DNA from: Zygnema cylindricum
Lineage: Eukaryota > Streptophyta > Zygnematophyceae > Zygnematales > Zygnemataceae
NCBI GenBank assembly: GCA_037447655.1
Contig: JBBHKE010003115.1
Coordinates: 248,001-312,000 of the forward strand
Length of the DNA: 64,000 nt
Reading direction: 5' to 3'
Numbering within the stretch: position 1 is the first letter of the stretch; each line of letters begins with the position of its first letter. This document shows, piece after piece, positions 56,051-64,000 of this stretch. Under the pieces are notes generated by a model. The model searched no databases, was not told where the DNA came from, and saw only the letters and a program-made list of their open reading frames with translations. The translations under genes were made by a program, and so were the position numbers.

Positions 56051-58143
56051 TTCCAAATTGGAAAATTTGGAATTTGGCGAGCTTAGATATTTTGGAACTA
56101 TTTGGAACGTTAGGAAAATCGGAAGATGTGAGAAAGGAAATTTTGGGGATGAGATTCCAAGCTGACGACTGAAGATCTTTGGGAAAATTGAATTTTTTGA
56201 AGAAGTGGGAGGCATGGGAAAATTGAGAATTTAGAAAAGAATTCGAGGAAATTGGGATTTATAGAGGAGAGGGAACTTTGAGGATTTTGAGTCTTTCAAA
56301 ATCAGGTCAGGATGTTGACATCTGTTAGATGTTAGATGTTAGATGATGTTTTGTAGAGAATTCAATTTTGTTTCTAGCATGAATCTTGTGTGGAACTGCC
56401 ACACATAAGGTTGTATGTTGTTGGCCATATCTTTCATGACCACATGCTCTTTTAAGATTTTCTCATTCAAATTTGATTTTTAACTGACCACAGTGTGTGT
56501 CTGACACGTGTGAGAGAGATGGCGTTTCCATGTGGCAGCCGCGTGTCATTTATACCGCTCCGAGGCTTGCAACAGCGGCAACAATTTCATTACAGACCTT
56601 ACACCGGCCATTGCGCGTCCCTAACTGCCACGCTGCTTCGCTGCGCGCCTGTTCTTCAAAGTTGCTTGCGTGTCCTCCCCGTTGCTCTGCACGTCGTCGC
56701 ATGGACAAGCCGCCTTAGCACTTCTCTGCTTTTGCTGCGCCAGTGCAAGTGTGTCTGCTTCGGGCGCCCCACGTAGCATGCACTCGAGGGATACCTCGTC
56801 GCCCCACCAGACAAGCCGCCTTAGCACTTCGCTACTTTGTTTGTCGGAAAAGCAGCTAAAAGAAGAATAAGCGATGTCCGGTTCTTGCACACCTTCTTCG
56901 TGCCCGCTCCGGCCGCTCTCGGCTAAACGCACTTGCCGCTCTCGGTTAAACGCACTTGCTAGGGCAAAGCTTCACCACTAGTGCTTTGTGCACATCGGCT
57001 CCCTCCGTTGTTGGCGATCCCCACTATTCAGGGGCCGACAACTCCCACTTTGACTTCACAGGTCAGTTTTTAACCACATTTTGGAAACTAGTGCGAATAC
57101 TCCCTTGCTAACTCAATTTCTGCAGGGTTTGTAACCCTAGTATTCGGAAAAAAAACTGAAACTGAACATGGCGCCCGTTTCTCTGTTCCACATGTCTTCC
57201 GGGGAACTGAACATGTCTTCCGGGCAACTCGTACTGTCTTCTGAGTGATGCCCATCTCCACGTTAACGTTTTCAACTATGGTCACTTCGACCTATGGGGA
57301 AAAAACCCCAGCAAGTCGTTGACGTGGATTCGCGAGGTGTCAATCTTTTGGGAGCACCACATTGTTCAACTAATTGCTCGCACAGGACCCGCCTGAGAAT
57401 TCGGAACTGGATACATGGAATCCATAATGGTCGACACCTATTCTGTCAGTCTTATGCCTAGAGACAAATTCAATTTTGAGGAAGATTTAATCGAGATTCA
57501 CTGGGTCGCTGCGCGCCAAAAAAGTGGAGACCTGACGATCGATGTTTACAAGGTGAAAGTGAGCGACGTTTTGCGAATGGTTTTGAGAATTCGACCAAAA
57601 ATTGCATTACTTCGAGCTCCGAAAGACGACATGGTACATTTTGGAACCAAGATTCTTGAGGCTTCGGTTTCCCCCCGAGTCCATGGAGTTTTAGGACAGA
57701 TTTTTCACGTTGACCACAAAAACCGGCTGTGCGTTTTATTTTTGTTTCCTGATTTCACATGAATGAAAACTTCCTTTTCATACGTTTAGAAGCTAAATTG
57801 AAAATGTTAATTTAAAATTTTAGTTTATGTTTTAAACATATTTAATCGTTTTGATATTCAATCATATAACTTCACACAAATTTTCAGCTTCAACATTTTT
57901 TTTAGTTCTCGTCTTTTTTTTTTGTTTGTTTTCCCTAAAAAGGTTCAACACTTTTTTTTTGTTTGTTCTCAACTTTATATTATTCGTTTTCGTTGAATAT
58001 GTCTTGGAGTGCACTCCAGAAGTTGGAATACATTGATCTTCTGAAAGTTAAAGTCATTCCCAAAGAAATCGCTAAAGGTTTTTTGGACGGAGATGCGGAA
58101 ATTACGAAACGACTTTCGTTTTGACTTCCGATTGCGCTTATTC
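56051..58143 (+). pseudogene. G6: Root cap-type pseudogene without exon 1
   Basis: Begins inside intron 1; the minisatellite replaces exon 1. Exon 2 (56539-57061) is split by a 350-bp GC-rich insertion but keeps its end GDPHYSGADNSHFDFTG and donor, as in G5. Exon 3 (about 57208-57728) has a duplicated acceptor region and a TGA in place of Trp (PA*EFGTG), then reads well: SIMVDTYSVSLMPRDKF, WVAARQKSGD, GVLGQIF. Exon 4 (from 58010) reads ALQKLEYIDLLKVKV, then a 2-bp deletion, and is cut off at 58143 by a fold-back element. G6 is the closest relative of G5. Confidence 0.85.
56611..56960. other. GC-rich insertion in G6 exon 2
   Basis: About 350 bp, markedly more GC-rich than its surroundings, between ACCGGCCA and AGGGCAAAGC. 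It has internal direct repeats (AGCCGCCTTAGCACTTC twice, CGCTCTCGGTTAAACGCACTTGC-type twice). The minus strand has a 103-codon frame (56621-56932) with LRRLVWWGDEVSLECMLRG, not recognised. No terminal repeats or target duplication identified. Confidence 0.6.
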
Positions 58144-58400
58144 CTTTTAACTTTAACCTTAGCCCCTGGCCGAGGGTTAGGGTAGATAAACCTTTAGTAA
58201 ACACTAAGAAGGAGTGTTGCTATGTGCATCACAAGAGTTTAGAGTTGGAAGAAAAAAAGTAGATGAAGACAAAAGTAGATAAGTCGGGTTTAAAGCAGCT
58301 TTTGAGGAGAATTATTAAGAAGTTGGAATTACAATTGTCTCAAGGACATTCCTCTAATGAAGTTGGATTTCTCCTCTTATGACTAAATGTCTAATCTCTA
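58144..58400. mobile_element. Half of a fold-back element
   Basis: Matches one arm of the element at 63284-63642: TTAACTTTAACCTTAGCCCC, GGGTAGATAAACC, CACAAGAGTTTAGAGTTGGA. The second arm is missing. It truncates exon 4 of G6. Confidence 0.6.
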
Positions 58401-59380
58401 TGATCTGTGATCTCTCTGTATAATGTGTTTCTATGTAAATAATGCTAAACACCATTGTCTACCAAATTGCTTTAAAGCTTGTTCTATGAGAGATAATTTC
58501 TTCCTGTGTAATAATCTCTATTTGTATGGTTCTGCACTCTAATTCAATGATTAATGTGTGCACTCTTGTGGTCCAACTGCTACACGCCAAAATGTACAAA
58601 GTCAGCTGTCGGTGGCAAAATGCGTCAGTTTCACTGTAAAGTGTGTGTCGTGAAATCGTCCCTTGATTTCGTACGATCCGATTCCTCCGTCCGTACAATA
58701 TTAGCGCTCCGATATCCTTACATAATATCGGCCGAGATCGTCCAAAATCAGCACTCCCACTCGAGCTCGTGTCGATATTTTCCGCGCTCCTCGATTTTGT
58801 CGAATCGGTAAATTGTGGTTGGCGCTTCAGAGGTACTTTACTTGCGTAATCAATTTTGTACATTCTGTACCCTGATGAATCCACAAAATCTGCAATCTCG
58901 TTAGTACTTCAAAGATTTTGCTTTCCGTAGTAGTTTTGTCCGTTGGGACCACCTGTGGTCCTTTGAATCCTGGCCGCTCGTTCGTGGACCGTAACGACTT
59001 GTTTGCTGTACAAAGGAATTGCGCCGCTGGCGACCTCGTCCTCTGTATCTGACTCCTCAATCGGATTACTTGACGTGTAGTCCCTTTCAATCGTGCGATC
59101 CTCGAAATTAAAGATCCGTTCGATCTTTGGTTAACCTGAACCGTCGATTTCACTTTCGCAAAGTGAACTCGTTTCGACGTCGTAATACGTCGCTCGATCA
59201 AATTGTCATCGCTCGAGCAATTCCGATCGTTCGATGCTTGTACCTGTTTCCGCGAGGACGTCGCTCAAATGTCTAAAACCGTCCTTTTTCTTCGCGCCTT
59301 CGTCGCATGCTCTCATGTCGCTTCCATATATTGGGAGGCCGCTCTAACAGCTCTGTACTTTTGGGTTTTAGGTTTGTTTT
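58401..59380. other. Unassigned region
   Basis: No recognised gene. Two minus-strand frames (58459-58884 and 58827-59201) overlap in different phases and have no conserved motif. The segment 58600-59260 is richer in CGA/TCG words than its neighbours. It may be a remnant of a retroelement leader, but there is no direct evidence. Confidence 0.3.
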
Positions 59381-59381
59381 A

Positions 59382-60054
59382 TTAAAAACCCTCCCGTCTA
59401 AATTCATTTAAGTCTTTTTCTCTTCTGTGTAGGATGTCATAATTTAGACTCCCTCTATACCGTCGACTGGCATGACCTAAAGTTTTTCTCTGACTTAAGC
59501 TTCCCTCTTCCTCTAAGCTTTCAGCCCCCTTTTCCCCTCTTAATCCTTTTATCATGAGTTTACCAAGGGATTTAGAGTTTTGGAATTCCTTCCCCCTTCT
59601 CCCAACCACGGCTTTTGCTGCTCTTTCTATTTGGAGGCTTTCCTCTCTTGGAGATCTGAGGCGTCTCCCAATTTGTTCGATGGATTTTTAAGGTAAGATT
59701 GGCTTTCTTGCTTTTTGATGAGGTTGAAATGGTGAATTTTCGATCTCATTTTCTCTTTCCACTTCTGCCAAAGATGAGATCTTGTTTTCTTCCTTGGTTG
59801 TAGCTCGTGCAATTTGGTTTTGCTTGTGGAGTCTAGTTCTAAACATTGATGTTAGTTTCTTTTTGGTTGCTTCTAGTAACCCACTCACGCCTTCCGCTGT
59901 AAACATTGATGTTAGTTTCTCTTTGGTTGCTCCTAATAACCCACTCACGACTTCCGCTATGATTTGTCTTTGCATGTTCTCTTCTATGGGTTGCATGACC
60001 AGTTTAACATCAACCTTTGGCCGAATCGTTGAGAAGGAGATTTGGCGCGATTAA
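59382..60054 (-). other. Purine-rich open frame with one stop, unknown
   Basis: On the minus strand 59996-59382 is a single frame of about 205 codons broken once by TAA (59688-59690). It is rich in Lys, Glu and Arg and contains a 20-residue tandem repeat (VSGLLGATKEKLTSMF, VSGLLEATKKKLTSMF) and a hydrophilic end (RREKDLNEFRREGF). The composition recalls a Gag-like or coiled-coil protein, but no motif settles it. The plus strand is also open over the repeat, so the coding strand is uncertain. Confidence 0.3.
59841..59960. repeat. 60-bp tandem duplication
   Basis: Two units, 59841-59900 and 59901-59960, each starting AAACATTGATGTTAGTTTCT and ending CTTCCGCT, with a few substitutions. The length is a multiple of three. 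Confidence 0.95.
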
Positions 60055-63000
60055 TCGTCTCTTTGAATTCCGGTAAGTTTCTTTTCTCCCTCTTTTGAAG
60101 CTTTCCTTTGCCTAATGTATTGTTGTTTAGGGTAAGCAATACCTTTTTGTAAGTCTATAGAATCTTCTTGGCCTAAATTTTTGACATTCTACTTCCTTAT
60201 GCAGATTTGGCCTCAATTTTTCACAGGTTCAACTCGATTTGGGAGTTTGAGTCGATGTGCACTCCCACGATCGTCGGACTCTCGGCTCCCTTTTGGTGAG
60301 TCCCAATGAATTTTTTTGATTTTTGCTGGCATTTAACCGTCCGCTTTCTGCTAGCATTCTTTTTCTTCAGCGAGAGTTATGAGGGTTACTGTCATTCTTT
60401 GAATTCTTTACAGTTTTGCTAAAGTTCCCTTTGCTAAAATTCTTCATTTGTTGCAAATGTTATCTTTCCTGCAATTTTTGTGATTACTAATTCAGACTTC
60501 TCTTTTTCTCCTCTTTTGTTTGCAGATTTCCCATCTCTTTTGGTGACGTGAAAACATGTGAGGTCTTCTTTGATGGAAGTCTCGGTGGAGGATGTGAATG
60601 CTTTGGCATTCTGTTGGCGTTTTCGTTCCTCCTCCCTCGAGTTTTCTGATTGTAAGTTTCCCTTAATTCTTGAGTTGTCATTCTTCAGCTGTCAGTTTCA
60701 AGTTTAGACTCATATTTTGCTTTTCCTAGGGTTGTCTCCGATCCACATCTATGTGTGTCAGCCTTTAATATGAGTTCTTTTTTGTAACTTTCAGTTTTTG
60801 TTAACTTTAACATTTTTCTCTATGGTGTGTTAGTTTATGTTTTGGATATTTCTGACACCTTTCTCCATGTTTTTGCAGGACCTTTATCCTCTACAACACT
60901 TCGATTTTATTCACCAAAGTGATTTTTGTTGGTGATGGGCGAAAGAGGCTGGGAACTCTCGGTTGGTAAACGTCGTGTTTGATCCGTGGAGCTTTCTGTA
61001 GCCATTTCCATCTTTGGTGAGGATTCGACTTTCTTGCCATTGCTACTTCAGCAAGCCATTTCTATCTTTGGTGAGGATTCGATTTCCTTGCCCTTGTTGC
61101 TCTCATTGCTGCTTTTGCATTTGATAATGAGCTTGAGCTTGTTAGCATCAAAATCTGTGGTTTATGTTTTGTCTGTCATGTTTGTTGACAATTGCACTCC
61201 GACTACCTTTTTTACTTCTTTGTCCCTCCATTTTTTCCCATGTGTGTTTGTTGACAATTGCACTCCGACTACCTTTTTTACTTCTTTGTCCCTCCATTTT
61301 TTCCCATGTGTTCCCTTCTTAGCTAGAATACTTTTCAGGCCTCTTTTTCGTTTACTTCTTGCAGATAGACGATTCTACCATGGTCGATACGATTTCCATG
61401 GGTGACTAACTTATCTGTTGCTATGGCCCTTTAGCTACATCTTAGCCCTGTGGCCCTTTAGCTACATCTTAGCCCTTTAGCTACATCTTACTTATGTGTT
61501 CCCCACTCTTCCACGGATTTTGTTACCTACAGATCGGTAAGTTTCTAATATTTTGCCTTTAAGGGTTTTTGTTATTCTCAGTTTGCGATCGAACTATATC
61601 TGTGAATGCCTTCTATGCCTCTAGTTCTCATTTGTCCATTTTCTACTTCAATTTTTTTTGTTACTCTTTTGGATTTTTCCTTACTTTGGCATGACTTTCT
61701 TTGTGACAGATCGTTAATATCTGATCCGCTGGAGATTCTTGTTTCCGCGCTGGAATTTGAATGTGGAGGTGGAGCTAGAGGGACTTGGTGTTTTTGCAAC
61801 ACACGAATTTGTTAAGGCTCTGAATTGTTGTCCAATCGTTGATAACGATTTTCCTCGTACGTTCATCTTAATGTCTCCTTTTACCATTTCCTTTCCAGTT
61901 TTGTGATTTCTTGCAGTGTTTTGTGATATTTGCATCTGTGTTTGGTCTTAACATAAAATCTGGTTCTTTGCTCTTTGACTGATGGCTAATTGATTGTCGT
62001 TGTTTTTCTTGTGTTGGTGTGAAATGCATTGAGTTTTCATCTCTAAATCGGTATTTGACGATGACTTTTTTGTTTTTGAGTTGCAAATCTTGTATTTGCA
62101 TTAATTCGATTCTGTTGGAGCCGCCGTTTTGTGGTTTTGTTGCTATGGACGTTTTTTTTACTTTCTGTGCAACTTTTTAGCGAATTTTTGCATCTTTTGC
62201 TCGGCAAGCGATTCCTAACTAATCTTTAGTGATCTGTCTGTTGGAGTTTGGATTGCGACTGCTTTTGTTTGATGTGGATTTTTTTGAGATTCATATTTTC
62301 CTCGATCACTTTGTTTGTCGCCTCTGTTGTCTCCACTCTCCGTGAGCAAGTTGTGTGTCTGCATGAGGTTAAGAACCTTCTCGTCATTAGGGTCACCATT
62401 TTCTTTGTAGTGATTGTCGCTTGTGTCACTTGATTGTGACTCACTTACCCTCTTTCTTCTAGTGTTTCACTTGCAAGTGAACTGTTAGAGACATCAAAGT
62501 TTATGTCAACTTCGGACATGTTTGTGGTATGGGACCTGCATAAGCTCCTCCTCATGATTAAGGTCACATCATCATTTTTGTGACTCTCACTTGATTGTGA
62601 CTCACTTATCCTAGCTTTTCCTTTTGTTTCACTTGCAGTATATGTAAACTTCAGACATATTTCAAGTGATAGATTCGATTTTCACCAGTAGCTCCACAAC
62701 CTTGTTCCACTTGTATGTCTCCGAATTTTTCTCCTCCAAACAGGTGAAAATGATTTTGAATCTTTCATGTAAAGAGAGGATCAGTCATGTGATTTGTGTG
62801 GCTACTGAAATAAGTAGGCCTACACATTTCACTTCGGTTAGTAGTTTGAAGAGTTGAGTGATTTGTGTTTTGATGGACATTCTATGTAAGTAGGATATTT
62901 GCAAGATCCACTTGGTTAGTTAGGTCGTCTTTGAAAAGAACATGTGGGTATGGTTTGCTCTTTTGTGTTGGGATTGAAATGTGGTTTTCTTTTCCACCTA

Positions 63001-63283
63001 CGGAGTTTTTCTTTTTTCGCAATATCAATAGCATTCCTATTGACCATATCATATTTCTGATATGATCCCTCATAATCTTTCCCTGACGGAATGTTTGGTT
63101 CTCTGTGAGAGATATAGTTTTAGTTGAAACTGTTTTGTTTTTTCTTTTTGTTTGTTGTCTTTGTAGCTTTTGCAGATATCGATGGTGACTCTGCAATCAA
63201 CTCACTTCTCAGATTCGTTGGCGTTCAACTCCTCTACTCTAAAGACTCTAAAGGCACATGGGGCACCATTCGAACTAGGTTAT
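60055..63283. other. Pyrimidine-rich region with tandem duplications, no gene assigned
   Basis: The plus strand is T- and C-rich with many splice-like words (GGTAAGTTT, TTTGCAG), so it could be intron-dense transcribed DNA, but no exon chain emerges. Tandem duplications: 54 bp at 61001-61108, 66 bp at 61181-61312, a GGCCCTTTAGCTACATCTTA repeat at about 61423-61490, and a loose repeat around CTTGATTGTGACTCACTTA (62432 and 62590). The plus frame 60986-61405 and the minus frames at 61578-61802, 62226-62444 and 62882-63196 show no known motif. Confidence 0.35.
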
Positions 63284-63642
63284 ATCTATAACTTTAGGCG
63301 TTCACCCTAGCTCCTTTCTAGAGTTAGGGCAGATAAACTTAAAGTAGGCACTAGGAAAAAGTGATGTTTTGTGCCTCACAAGAGTTTAGAGTTGGAAGAA
63401 GAAAAGTAAATATAGACAAAAGTTAAAAGGCAAGTTTTAAACATCTTTTGAGTAGAATTATAAATTACAATGTTACTCAAAAGTTTATTTATTCCTACCT
63501 CATCTACTTTTGTCTACATCATTTTTTCATTTTCCATCTCAAAACTCTTGTGAGGCACATAGCCTCACCCTTTCCTAATGTATATTTAAGGTTTATCTAC
63601 TTTAATCCTCGGCTAAGGGCTAGGGTTAGCGCCTAAAGTTAA
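63284..63642. mobile_element. Fold-back MITE with 8-bp target duplication
   Basis: The two arms are long inverted repeats (TAACTTTAGGCG, AGATAAAC, GCCTCACAAGAGTTT against their complements), about 150 bp each. Flanks TAGGTTAT at 63276-63283 and 63643-63650 match perfectly, an 8-bp target duplication as made by hAT-type transposases. No open frame. Confidence 0.8.
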
Positions 63643-64000
63643 TAGGTTATGGGCCCACTTCGAGTGTTGCGCCGCGTTCCTTCAAAATCCATAGAGTACA
63701 AGAGTTGAACGCACTTGAATTCAAGAAGTGAGTCCATAACGTCTCCATCGATATTTGTTGAATGAGCAAAATCAATAAATGTAGATAAAAATCATAATAG
63801 TTTCAACTAAAAATGAATCTAGCACACACAACCAAATATTTCATAAAATCATGAGGGATCATGTCAAAAATGTAACATAGTCAATGGGGAAGCAGGAAGC
63901 ATCGCGAAAGACAAAAAGATCACTAGGTGCAAAAGATGACCATATCTGTCACAAAGACCCCAATGGTCTTTTGCAAAAAAGATTGAGCTAACCAAGAGAA
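63643..64000. other. Window end, nothing identified
   Basis: About 350 bp of mixed sequence after the fold-back element. No gene, repeat end or RNA recognised. Confidence 0.4.

Noticed and set aside
58459-59201. Possible retroelement coding region on the minus strand
   Set aside because: Two out-of-phase frames without zinc knuckle, protease, integrase or polymerase motifs; left unassigned.

Overview
The window looks like nuclear DNA of a land plant. It is AT-rich, carries intron-split genes with GT/AG borders, Ty1/copia retrotransposons with plant-type initiator-Met primer sites, a terminal-repeat retrotransposon in miniature (TRIM), several miniature inverted-repeat transposons (MITEs), and a multi-copy gene family with the plant Root cap domain. 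Which plant it is cannot be told from sequence alone; a non-flowering plant such as a bryophyte is a low-confidence guess.

Most of the window (1 to about 58.1 kb) is a decayed tandem array. The unit is [module A] - [Root cap-type gene, G] - [module B]. The order is A1 G1 B1 (1-7618), A2 G2 B2 (7619-15484), A3 G3 B3 (15741-22849, then copia-1), A4 G4 plus a second exon-4 copy and B4 (28302-46121, interrupted by copia-2), and A5 G5 G6 (46122-58143). Modules A and B hold no recognisable gene; module A is largely stacked MITEs and a SINE-like element.

The ancestral gene is clearest in G5 (52200-54365): four exons for a secreted protein of about 429 residues with a signal peptide, a Cys-rich N-terminal region and a C-terminal Root cap domain (GDPHYTG, GVLGQT, TTDCAYSRF). 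G5 has one in-frame TAG in exon 1 and a TRIM inserted just after its TATA box. G1 and G4 are shortened. They lost the GDPHYTG segment and the exon-2 donor, and exons 1+2 now form an open frame for a 161-residue secreted Cys-rich protein. G2, G3, G6 and the extra exon-4 pieces are pseudogenes.

Mobile DNA: copia-1 (22850-28301, +, heavily decayed), copia-2 (36985-43131, -, nearly full-length but with stops and frameshifts), a hAT-type element with perfect 8-bp target duplication (47151-47609) and two relatives, four MITE families, a tRNA-derived SINE-like element, fold-back elements near 58.2 and 63.4 kb, and the TRIM (51562-52114), whose LTRs each contain a complete tRNA-like gene with pol III boxes. 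A related solo LTR (49625-49870) lacks a matching target duplication and borders a fragment of a leucine-rich-repeat receptor-type gene.

From 58.4 to 63.3 kb the sequence changes: pyrimidine-rich on the + strand, with several short tandem duplications and an unidentified purine-rich open frame on the - strand.
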